DNA of 64,000 nt from Cristatella mucedo. Its lineage: Eukaryota > Bryozoa > Phylactolaemata > Cristatellidae. Every line of letters begins with the position of its first letter. The stretch's first letter is position 1. A model generated the notes under the pieces. The model was not told the origin of the DNA. It saw only the letters and a list, made by a program, of their open reading frames with translations, and searched no databases. The translations under genes were made by a program, and so were the position numbers. The stretch spans positions 3,247,001 to 3,311,000 of the forward strand of contig WPIO01000035.1 of assembly GCA_009760855.2 (NCBI GenBank). The letters are read 5' to 3'. This document shows positions 36,701 to 45,600 of this stretch, piece by piece.

Positions 36701-36952
36701 TGCGTGCAGCATTGTGTGATCTCACAAAGCTCATTCGAATTGCATGGCTTGCCATTCATTGCTGCGGCTCTTGCATGCTGTCATTTGTTGAGTGGCTTGT
36801 TGACTACTATTTCTTGTATCGTGTTAATCATCGTTGCTTACTGTTGGCTCTTTTTTAGTTACAACAAAAAGAAATACATCGAAATTAATGCATCCAAGCT
36901 ACGAAGTAAAGGTGCTTATAAGCATGCTAAGAGGCTCAAGAGAAGAAAATAA
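18127..36952 (+). CDS. DNTTIP2: DNTTIP2/TdIF2 (Fcf2 family) pre-rRNA processing protein, six exons
   Basis: The exons are 18127-18455, 24337-24463, 31919-32014, 36314-36478, 36590-36699 and 36859-36952. Every junction is GT-AG and the phases agree (2, 0, 0, 0, 2), giving 921 nt and 306 residues. ATG 18127 is the first in-frame ATG. Exons 4-6 carry the Fcf2 core: [47 protein letters not shown] and a basic Lys/Arg C-terminus. Exon 3 carries SVVTKDFEK, typical of metazoan TdIF2. Fcf2 proteins act in the nucleolus in early pre-rRNA cleavage for 40S assembly; vertebrate DNTTIP2 also binds TdT. The N-terminal region is much shorter than in human (about 750 residues) but keeps an acidic Ser/Asp stretch. 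Confidence 0.93.
18855..18925 (+). mobile_element. Solo LINE 3' tail, plus strand
   Basis: AAAGTGCCTAGGAAGAGAT, then TTCTGATGGGGCGTTATATA and a TTTTATTAGTAATATTA end. It is a 5'-truncated remnant inside intron 1. Confidence 0.65.
21681..21795. repeat. Compound (TA)n-(TATG)n microsatellite
   Basis: About 69 bp of TA dinucleotide passes directly into about 12 TATG tetranucleotides. It lies in DNTTIP2 intron 1. Tyr-Ile and Tyr-Val-Cys-Met open frames across it are artefacts. Confidence 0.97.
23141..23299 (+). mobile_element. tRNA-derived SINE, family 2
   Basis: The B box GGTTCGAATCC is followed by AACTGCAAGTGGTGGTGAAA, GCCATTAAGGCTCATCTGCC and ACTATACAAATGAGGCTG. The A box is diverged. It is inserted in DNTTIP2 intron 1. 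Confidence 0.8.
24337..24463 (+). CDS. DNTTIP2: DNTTIP2 exon 2
   Basis: Acceptor CTTGTTGCAG, donor GAG|GTATGC. It has 127 nt and encodes [20 protein letters not shown] and a following Ala-rich stretch. It completes codon 110 (GC+G) and ends in phase 0. The frame agreement with both neighbours is the main support. Confidence 0.8.
26830..27700 (-). mobile_element. LINE family B, 3' part, decayed
   Basis: On the minus strand the sequence reads [40 protein letters not shown] and [12 protein letters not shown] (27310 down to 27170), then [13 protein letters not shown] (near 27010-27050). This is the LDYCNSVL...LLKELHWLPV...PRLWN order of a LINE RT C-terminus. Near 27640-27680 there is a DDKTKLL-like block. 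Stops interrupt it. It resembles the copy at 1-1110 more than family A. Confidence 0.75.
28170..28313 (-). mobile_element. tRNA-derived SINE, family 1
   Basis: On the minus strand a tRNA-like head (GGTTAAGGTGCTCGCCCCGA, B-box region GGCTCGAGCCC) is followed by AAGCGCCTGAATAGAGATTT, AGTTCTCTTGGGGCGCTATA and a TA-rich end. The second half is nearly the same as the tail of LINE family A. Confidence 0.85.
30184..30302 (+). mobile_element. Diverged SINE, family 1
   Basis: TGGTTTGGCCCATGGGTAAG and GTGCTC resemble the SINE1 head, then CGTGGGCTCCAACCC (B-box region), ACATGTAAAGTACTTGGG and GGTTCTCTTAGGTGCTGTAC (tail). The copy has decayed considerably. Confidence 0.55.
30586..30657. repeat. Two-copy tandem duplication, 36-bp period
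   Basis: CAATTGAAACGTGGTTCGAA begins both units (30586 and 30622), which then differ at only two positions. It lies in DNTTIP2 intron 2. Confidence 0.85.
31919..32014 (+). CDS. DNTTIP2: DNTTIP2 exon 3
   Basis: Acceptor CCGGCTTTAG, donor CAG|GTAAGT. It encodes 32 residues in phase 0, including [13 protein letters not shown] and a basic end KRRLLKQRQ that runs into exon 4 ([12 protein letters not shown]). The VTKDFEK motif precedes the Fcf2 domain in metazoan TdIF2 proteins. Confidence 0.9.
32281..32454 (-). mobile_element. tRNA-derived SINE, family 2
   Basis: The reverse complement reads a GAGCCGTCATGGCACACTAG and GTAAGG head, CGAGGTCTCGGGTTCGGAGC around the B box, GGTGATAGCCGTAAAGGCTC and CAAAAGAGGCTATTAAATCA. 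Both ends match the 16.97 kb copy. Confidence 0.85.
33850..34045 (-). mobile_element. LINE family A 3' UTR fragment
   Basis: AATAATAATAATGAATTTG is followed by a degraded hairpin and then the LINE 3' UTR: GGTTAGTGGTAGCATGCTCA, AACATGGTTAGAGGTGAC and GCAGCATGCACAGTGTCAGC. No coding part remains. Confidence 0.8.
35422..35562 (+). mobile_element. Diverged SINE, family 2
   Basis: GTAAGGTGCTAGCAC and CTCGTGGGTTAGTCC (weak B box), then AAGAGGTTCTTCTGATGCTG, CATAAAAATGAGGCTGTTGA and GTTAGC match the body and tail of family 2 with many substitutions. Confidence 0.55.
36314..36478 (+). CDS. DNTTIP2: DNTTIP2 exon 4 (Fcf2 core)
   Basis: Acceptor CCCATTTACCAG, donor CAG|GTCAGC; 55 residues in phase 0. 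It carries [37 protein letters not shown] and LPKYFQ, the most diagnostic part of the family. Confidence 0.95.
36590..36699 (+). CDS. DNTTIP2: DNTTIP2 exon 5 (Fcf2 core)
   Basis: Acceptor TCGTTGCAG, donor AAG|GTGCGT. It encodes [20 protein letters not shown] and then [16 protein letters not shown], ending in phase 2. This matches the conserved VVEGPADFY...IPKKQRK...DELLAD blocks of Fcf2 proteins. Confidence 0.95.
36859..36952 (+). CDS. DNTTIP2: DNTTIP2 exon 6 (C-terminus)
   Basis: Acceptor CTCTTTTTTAG. It encodes YNKKKYIEI and a basic end (HAKRLKRRK) before TAA. The split codon gives Ser where Arg is usual before YNKKKY. A weak ATTAAA poly(A)-like signal lies at 37264-37269. Confidence 0.93.
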
Positions 36953-39900
36953 TACTCCTGGTTCACAAGCAGCTCGCTTGAGTGTAATTTTCGTCCTGGT
37001 CAGCGTTCACGAGTTTTTCAATATTGCAGCAGAATTCAGCTTTGCTGTGCAGTTGTGGAGGAACTTGTTTACATGTTGTACTAAGGAATGAGTTAACTTT
37101 CTGACGGCTGAGTCTGCCAGAGTTCATGATGCAGTATTCCGTGGCTGCATTAGATCATTTATTATGACTTATAAATGTTTACCCTCTGTTGCCTCTATGG
37201 TGGTGATGGTTGTTACACATTTTTATTTATTACGGGACTGCCACTCTTGCCCATCACGCGCCTATTAAAATCAAGCTTTGATGTATCTGCACCTACTGTT
37301 CATCTGGTTTGTTGTCATGTAATGGAGTTACGGTTCGTGCATGCTCGCTTTCTTTGAAGTCATACCGGCCTTGTTTTGCCAGTGTTAATGGAACATCAGT
37401 TTTTATCCTTTGATGTTAGTGGGTTGCACGGTTGTTGGTGTGATTGCAGTAAGAGAGCACTCGCTGCAAGCCCAAAAACCAGCATTTATTTACTTAGCTC
37501 TGGTAGGCAGTCTACTAGATGCACAGTTGTTCTTGGACATTTGGTGTTTCTGTACCGTTTCGTGCTTGCTTTCGGAGTCAGATCACACAAAGCATGATCT
37601 TAGACCTGCTATTCAGAAGATTTCTGAGGCAGGCATGTGGGCCGGCTAGAAGCGATGCATCGTTGCTGGGCTCCGCCATATCCGATACGGCCTAATGTGC
37701 CGTCCTTGGGCAGGCGAAAGAAACTTGCAGTTATCTAGGGTATGATTACCCACTGTATGCATGTGTGCAGGCATGAGTTGTGACGTGGATTCCTTATTTA
37801 AGGAAGCCCTTAAGTAAGTCTCTGTTTCTCTGGAATTTGACTGGGTTACTGCATTGGCTCATCTACAACATGTGGGCAACAGCATCGCTGTCGCCCTAGC
37901 TTGAGCTGCCGTACACAATATCTCTTGCTGTTTGTCACTAACGTTAGCTGGATTGCAATTTCTATAAGAATCGGTCAGCTATGATGCCCTATATATCCCA
38001 AGTTTGTTATTTCTATGCAATCTGTACACACCTACCTAGTTAATGGGTCGGATTGCATAAAGAAGGCCATAGAGGCATCAGCCTCATAAGTTGGACACTC
38101 CTGACTAGAAGACAGCCACAGCTTTCACACATGTCACTTGTGGGAGCAGCATTGGCTGTTCAAGGGTTGTGCATCTGCTTACTTGTACCTGCGCCAGAAG
38201 TATATTTAGCCATGTCGCCCTGTTAAAGATGAGTGAGCTTCGAAGTACACAGTGTAGCTTAGCTGCAGCAGCCCCCTTATCCAGATTCTCACTTAAACTT
38301 AAACTAGATTCTTAAGCAGAAATTGTAATGCACTTCTAAGTATGACGTGTTTTGCTCAGCACTCACGTGTTTCTGGCATGTAAACCAACCAAAATTCAGA
38401 CGATTTATGTTGTCATGACCGTAGCCTTGAGTAAGCCAAGGATCAAGCAAACCTCATTTTTCCCGAGGTAGTCACTCGTAAGAAGGCTGTCAGGGTATGT
38501 GGGGTGGCTAAGTCGATGCAAAACTTTGGGTTGGTCAACACATTGATTCAGTAAGTGAAATCTACTGGTCAATATGATTAAAATAAGTAGTCATTGCAAC
38601 TGGTGTCCATATAGGACTTATAAAGAATGTGATAATACCAGCAATGGTCATACCATGGACGGATACCTGTGGTACTGTTTCGAATCGATACTGAACCTGC
38701 TTCCTCTCTTCTCAGCCTCCATTTACTTCAGAAAACGAGTGGTTGTTATGCTGAAGAATTTTTTGTAGTGTGTTCATACTTAGGCTGTTGAGCTTGCCCG
38801 AAGGTGGCCAGAAGACTTCTCGCAGGGTTAGCCTTTTGTTAAAGGATAGTCCAGTATTAGTGCTTCTTTTATTGCACTAGGTAAAGGCTTCACTAGGGTT
38901 AATCTTAGGCTGAGGAATGGCCGGCATACTGCAAGCAGGCACAGAGTAACTGTTGCTGATGCACTCATTGCAAAATAACGTTGGAGAAGCTAGACACATT
39001 TGCATAGCTAATGCACATAATTATGCGGCCTGCAAAATCGTCGCCCAAATAGGCCGGCAGGAGAAGAGACCTCAAGCTCTGCACTGTTTCCTCCTCGGTT
39101 CGAAAGTCGTTCCTTCGGCCACCACTGATCTCTCAATCGTCAGCTGTTAAGGTGAAGTAGCTTCAATAGATACAAACACTACTGCAACTGAAGCAGGAAT
39201 AGCTAAAGGACGTCAGGCTTAAGCCTAGGCACGAGGAGCTTTCGCTTAGCCACACAAATCGTAGGTCTGAGTACACAAAAATATTGGCCGATTTACCATC
39301 ACCGTTTGTAGTGCAGCGAAAGAGCCAGCAGTTAAAGGTCGCCCGCTCCAGATTCGAATCCGCGACCTCTGTGGAGAAGAGCGAGCACCTTACCTCTGGC
39401 GCAGGCACTTACGTTGTTTTTACCAGCTGCAAGCCGAGTGGAAGTCGCCCATGTTTTGCCTGTGTGCACGAGGTCTTGAATAGGCCGATCTTTTTAAGCG
39501 GTTTGTGGGTCAGCCAGACACGTTTGTAGACGCGACCCGAGCTGGTGAAGATCAACTTTTTTCGAAATGCAGCCGGGTGCAGTTGGATCGTTTTTCAGCC
39601 CAGCTGTCAGAGTCTTGCTTGCCTGGTCCGTTTGGAAGCTTCAGATGAGTTTAAGGGGAAAAGCAGAAGCCATTCGTGTAGGCAAAACCGGACCTCGCAG
39701 CCTGTTTTCTTTAATCCCCTAGATTGCCCCAATTACAAGTAGGATTTTTGATCGAGTTTTTTGGCTAAGCCTACTATTGAAAACCGTGGCGCACATTCCC
39801 TAGAAACGCTTTGGATCGGGTAGAAAGCCCGCTAATTTAGGAACCTAGGCTACCCTGCTGCACTCAAGTTTCTACGGTAGCTCACCGAATGGTGTATGTG

Positions 39901-40085
39901 TATAGCAGATCGACGGCATCGTCTCCAGCTTCCGCGCCGACCGGTACTCAAGAAGTGCGATTTCCATGTCCGACAACCTTTTCCAGTAGTCGAGCGTCCG
40001 GAGCAGTAGCTGCATAATTTCTGAGGGTTCACGAACCTGCACAGGTTCGCATTTTGATGCTCACGAATTGAGCTGGACCATAAAA
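36953..40085. other. Intergenic between DNTTIP2 and PCGF3
   Basis: It contains the presumed DNTTIP2 3' UTR, a possible small exon at 37771-37813 and a family 2 SINE (39287-39406). Otherwise only short open frames without domains are seen. Confidence 0.55.
39287..39406 (-). mobile_element. Diverged SINE, family 2
   Basis: The reverse complement has GAGGTAAGGTGCTCGC, the B-box-like GGATTCGAATC and a body ending GGCTCTTTCGCTGCACTACA. The order matches family 2, with substitutions. Confidence 0.65.
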
Positions 40086-40680
40086 ATAATAATAATAATA
40101 ATAATAGTAATGCACTCGATAAAGCGCCCTCAGAGAACTCAATCTCTTTCTGGGCGCTTTACATTTGCTGCAAAGGGAAATGCGATTGAATGGTGAGTAA
40201 TGTCATGCTTGATACACAAACAACATGAATAACATGGTTAGAGGTGACACGCACAGGGTCAGCATGCAAATGTGGTTAGTGGCAACATGCACAGTGTCAG
40301 TATGCCTAAGCCCGTGAAGGACGAGTCACAGGATCCCACTAAGTGCTGTTCTAAATAGGCGTTTTTGAGTACTTTTTAAATGTGGTCAAGTCAGGGGATG
40401 TTCTGACGCAGATCGGGAGGGAGTTCCAGGCTTTGGGAGCGTACGAACTAAATGCTCGATCTCCAAAGGATTTGAGGTTTGTACGAGAAATTGGTAGACT
40501 GTTGAATTCCGAAAAGCGGGTTGTACGATGCTTGGCCTGGTGGGGGAGTAGATCTGAGAGATAGGCTGGAGCGAAAGAATGAATTGACCTAAAAGTGAGC
40601 GACAAAACCTTGAAGTCAATCCGTTGCTAGACTGGTAGCCAGTGCAGGTCGGCGAGAAGTGGTGTGATGCGGATCATAAC
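40085..40680 (-). mobile_element. LINE family A, 3' end, well preserved tail
   Basis: Plus strand: an AAT microsatellite (40085-40111), a tail hairpin with perfect 9-bp outer arms (AAAGCGCCC/GGGCGCTTT, 40121-40160), then the LINE 3' UTR. On the minus strand 40351-40605 reads SLTFRSIHSFAPAYLSDLL, KSFGDRAFSSYAPKAWNSLP and DLTTFKKYSKTPI without stops. The element is 5'-truncated near 40680. Confidence 0.9.
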
Positions 40681-40899
40681 TAGTAGAATTAGTGCTACGC
40701 GGCTAAGTCAAAGTTACCGGTGTCAATATTTGCATCGAAATACCCACCGACGGCGTTCCTTCTTGTCCTCATATTAACGGCGACATAATTTGACGCTCTC
40801 ATGCGAGAGTCAGGGTTCATGCAAGTAGAAACGTCGGAATCTTAGCGATTATCGAGCATTTGCCGACGAGTAGTGACAGAACGAAACTTAGCCGCTACC

Positions 40900-42660
40900 G
40901 GGTTACAGGAGTCGAGTTGTCCGTGAACGCACGTCGAGCTAGCAACCCGTGAGTCGTATCTGCGAAAGAAAGCACGGGCTTCAGCTGGCGAAAATGCCGA
41001 GTAATATGTCTCCGTCATCTCTCATGCCAATCGCTGAGGCGACACACAGCAAACGGTAGGCATGCTGCGATTGGACACGGAGTTAGGCGAAATCCTGCGC
41101 CGCTGGCGGTGGCGTGCGACGCACGGGCACACGCTCATGCGTTCCGCCGGGCTACAGCTTACGGCGGGCAGCGACCAACCCCGCAGTTGAACCGGCATTG
41201 CATGCCTGCCCGTGAAGACAACGCGCGGAGGCGAGCGCTGCGCGAGCAGCAGACGCTGCGCGGCGACTGCTCCGGGTACGCTAGCAGCTGCAGCGTGACG
41301 CTTGGTGGCCGGAGTGCATTCAGCCCTCCCATTGGCGCGCAAAATATTCCCTCAGACGTAAGACAGGTAATTCGACGCAGGATCATAGTCTCGCTTTGGT
41401 AAGCTAGTCAAATCGAAGGTCGAGCGGACGCCCTGCGGTGGGTGGTACTCAGCGTCCGCTGCACTGGGGAGGGGGCTGTCGAACTCGTGCGCATCCGGTC
41501 TGGCCGGTGAGGGCGCTCGCCGGCCTGCGCGCGTTAGCAATGGACAAGAAAGTGAAGCTTAGGAAGGTCAACCCGCACATCACGTGCAAGCTGTGTAATG
41601 GATACCTGGTAGAAGCCACAACGATAACGGAATGTCTTCACACTTTCTGCAAGAGTTGTATCGTTAAGTACTTGGAGGAGAACAATACCTGTCCCACCTG
41701 CGATCTTCTAATTCACCAGAGCCATCCGCTCAACTACATCATGTACGACAGGACGATGCAGGTAGAACGATTGCGCGCCGTGTCGCGTCTCTGCCTGTCG
41801 CTGCATCGAAAAGAGCGCCCGTCGCGAAATTTTTGGTCTGGTAGGCAGTGGCGCATGCCGGGCAAAGCGTATCGCTTTCGTCGGCGCCCCGGCGTTAAGC
41901 ACTGCGTACGGACGTCAGCTTTAAGGCGCGCCGCGTCAACTACTACTTCGATACCGCGGGGTATTTCGTGGCTTCTACTAGAACGCGCGCGCTCGGCGTT
42001 TATGGTCGAATCGCTCATTGTGCCTGCGGACCGCGTACACCGCCAGTACTAGGCGTACGTGCACGCAGCTGCGGTTATGCTGCTGATTTCCTGACAACGG
42101 CGGCTGCCGCGCGCGTTCGAGCTGCAGAAAGTAACGTGGCGGGATAGGTTCCGGCGCTGCCGAGCGTCTCTTGCGTATCCCCTCGCCGAGCGGATGCTCA
42201 GCCCGGATGCCGTTGGCACTCGAGGCTAGCCGCAGCTGCCACCGTTGCCGCCGCTGCTCACTCGAGCCTGCGGCAACCCACCGCCGGCAGACGCTGGGCC
42301 AGACGCTGGGCGATGCCTCGTCGCCGCCTGTCGCCGTCGTCGCTCTAGTGTGTGAGACCCCCGTTTCGTCCGCTAGAGAAAAGGGGGTTGTCGGCAGTGC
42401 CGGTACCGATCCTTATTGACCCGAGTCCCCGGCCATGCCGGCTATCGTCAGCTGGTCGGCAGTGCTGGTGCCGGTGGCTTGCTTTGTGATGCTCGTCTCG
42501 TGGCGCTTTTCATTCGTCTTCGCCCTAGCCAGCCGCGAAGGCTCCAAGCCGCCGACCGGCGGTTCGATCGGCACTCCGAGCACAGGCTTGGCTTGGTGGG
42601 AATAGGTCTGTGGACCGTCAGAAGTTTTTTCTTTTCAGCAGCGCTTAGCTGCAGCTCCCT
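40900..42660. promoter_or_regulatory. GC/CpG-rich island around PCGF3 exon 1
   Basis: CpG-dense sequence covers the region upstream of, across and just downstream of exon 1, against AT-richer flanks. It is the likely promoter/5' UTR region. I cannot place a transcription start site or a TATA box. Confidence 0.6.
41540..41761 (+). CDS. PCGF3: PCGF3 exon 1 (RING finger)
   Basis: 74 codons from ATG with all eight zinc ligands intact (ITCKLC, TECLHTFCKSC, NTCPTC). The open frame extends upstream, but homology starts at this ATG (MDKKVKLRKVNPHITC). The donor is CAG|GTAGAA. Confidence 0.96.
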
Positions 42661-45600
42661 TGGGGATTCGGCACCGGCCACTGAGGAGATGGGGGGGGGG
42701 GGGGGGTTGGTGGTCGTGGGGTGAGGAGCCTGGTCAGGCAAGCCCGCGGTCTTGAGGAGGACCTCTGCAAATACGCCATCGCGAGCAGGATTCGAAAGCT
42801 GCCATCTTGCCACTGCAGAAGCCGGTCGGCTTTTCACCCTGGTGGCTGGAGCCAAAGTATGATTAGCTTGTATGTGCACCCGCGGGCGTGCAAAGTGTCA
42901 CCTGCTTTTGGTTTGCGCACGTTTGTGCACGCGATTGTGCGCACGATTGTGCACACGTGGGTGCGTGCCTACGCACACACGCGTGCTCGATGCACGTGCG
43001 TGCGGTCGCATGTGTGTGTGCGTGGACATGAGCATGTGCGTAAGTGTGTGTGTGCGTGTGGGTCTGTGTGAATGCATACTCGTTAACGGCACTGCATTTG
43101 TTGAGCTGCATGGTATGTGCAAACCCAAAGGCTTGCTCAAGCTCATGAAGCACAGCTCGAGGTGTCTTGGTTGCTTGGAAACCCGTGCACAGAGTGACCG
43201 CTGGTTGCAAAGGCTGCCTTGGTGCTGGGCAGGGGGCTGAAGTGTTGTTGCTATACAAGGCTGCTGTACACTCCTGCTTCATTTGCTGTGCCTTGCCTTC
43301 TACTAAAAATTATGCCACCGACTGCCAACTGCCTTACAGAGTGCATAGTACCGTCGCCTGGCTAGTGCATGTGTGACCGATGGTAGGGTGTCCACACGAT
43401 CGTTACAGTTATAGAAGCAGTCAGATAAGGGGCTGCCTCCACTGCTTAGTAATCAGCCCCTTGACAAGACGGTCAGACGATGGTTTTGCAAACCAGCACA
43501 GTGCCATTGGCCACTGGAATGATTACTACTGCCTGTGCAGTACCATGGCTTGGGCTACTTGGCAGAGCTGGTTGCTGGTCTTTGCTTGGAATCCTGCTTA
43601 GACCTCCTCACAGGGGAGGCCAGCACCCATGCATGTACGAGCTCTGTGTAATGGAGAGGTGACTCGCATGCTCGTACACAGAGGCCTGCATCGATAAGCT
43701 TTTGTTTTTAGAACTGTGTGAAATGTTGGGGCGTTGAGAGTTGGTTCCACATGTATGCATGCAATATGAGTTCATGTCCCGAAGACTTAGAATAATTTTC
43801 GTACCGCTTCGTTGACACGAAATGCGATTGGAGAGCCGGATTACCCTGCTGGAATGCCTCCATTGCTGCCTATATCCATGCCTTTGCCTGGACTTAGCCG
43901 GCCGTGGTGTGTGTGTGTGTGTGCTGCTGATTGCCGTGTCCATTCTTGAATGCTACTTCGTTAAAACTAGAAATCGCAGCAAGGGGAGCATTTGCATAGC
44001 TGGTTGACTGTGATGGTCCTTGCAATTGCTATGTTCGTTTAATGTCTTGAAACAAACGGCCATGCAAACTGTCAAATATCTGGAAGTCCTTTTAAGGTTT
44101 GATGAAATGTGACTTACAATAATGTTAATAGTTGAGGCTTTCTATAGTGCCTTACTGTAACTAAATCTCTTTCTAGCTACTTTATGCATGCTCTGAATGA
44201 TGCTCATCTGTTGGTTGGTTTTGTATAACATGCACAATTTCAACATGCATTAGTCGAAAAAAGAACAATTCACACGGGCTGAGCAAATGGAGTGAGGATT
44301 AAATGGATTCTAGCTTCTTTTCAAGTGTTGTCAAGTCGGGGGATGTCGTGAGGTCAGCTGTTCGTCAGCTTTGAGAGTATAAGTCTGAAAGCACTGTCCC
44401 TGAAGGATTTGATGTTGGTTAGAGGCACAGCTGAACGACTTGAGTCAGAAGAGTTAGTTGTTTGGTGCCAAGCCTAATATGGTGTTTCGATTCGGTGGGC
44501 CGTAGCAAGTGAATGAATGAACCTTAACGGGAATGACAGAACCCTGAAGTCGCTTCGTTGCTTGCTGTGGAAGTCACTGCCAGGCAGACGGGTCTTGTAG
44601 GAATGTGCGAGGTAATTCATGTACATGTACTGACATGTAAAGTGATGCAATGGAAAAGTTGACATTGTTGAGTGCAGCAGCTAGAAATCGGTGTCACTCG
44701 AGTATGGTCGAAGCCAGCCTAAGGACCACACGTACACCGTTTACGAATGCCACCTACCTATAAGCTTTGCATTCTGTCGGTCTCGACTCGTGAAATAAAT
44801 GGTAAATGAACGGCATCTGTCCATGCGAACCACTTCTGCCTGTCCCCTGGGTGGAGCTGGCGGGTCTCGATCCGAACAATCGGTGCTTCGAATGCAAATA
44901 TACGCTCATGAGCACACGCAAGAGTGATTGTGCACTCTTTTCTCTTCTTCTCTCATTCTCTCTCCCACTCTCTCTTCTCTGCCGAGCTGGTTTGGCTCAG
45001 CGGTTAGGGTGCTTGCCCCGACCTCGGACCCTACGAGGTCGTAGGCTCTCGAGCCCTGTGGCATATGTCAAGCGCCTGAATAGAGATTGAGTTCTATAAG
45101 GGCCTTATACAAGTGAATTGTCTTTTTCTCTTTCGTACTTTTATGCTCTCTCGCGTGTCTATGTATGTGTGAGCATGCCCATAGACCCTGCACAGAATTG
45201 AGGTGAAATAATTTCAATCACCATACTTTTGTACACCCTTCGCATGCAAATACAAAAGCAATCAACTTGGATGCTAAAATGAAACTGTTATTGCCCTTCG
45301 TTTACGGTCGTTTTTCCTTGGCAGTTCTCGATCCTAACTTTGTTGGGTTGTGGGAAAGATTCTGCTGACCGTATTTTCACCATCGTTTGCACCTTTTGGT
45401 GGTCGGTAATGGCCGGACCGACCTTTTGCGTCAGAAGCTGCTTTTCGAGGTGCCGACTGCGTGCAGGTAGACTTGAAAGACGTCTCGGTACGTTATTGTT
45501 GTGAATTCCTGAGGATGTATCGATTCCGGAGGTGCTGCCTGCTTACTGTCCCGGGTTTTGCGTGCCTAATCGTAGCACGACCGGAGTTGTGACAGGGCTG

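Noticed and set aside
42448-42879. 143-codon minus-strand frame near the PCGF3 CpG-rich island
   Set aside because: It overlaps plus-strand frames in GC-rich DNA and spans the poly-G run; no motif supports it.
42863-43282. Minus-strand 139-codon His/Thr/Ala-rich frame
   Set aside because: It follows from the GT/GTGCAC-rich tract within the PCGF3 intron and lacks any other support.
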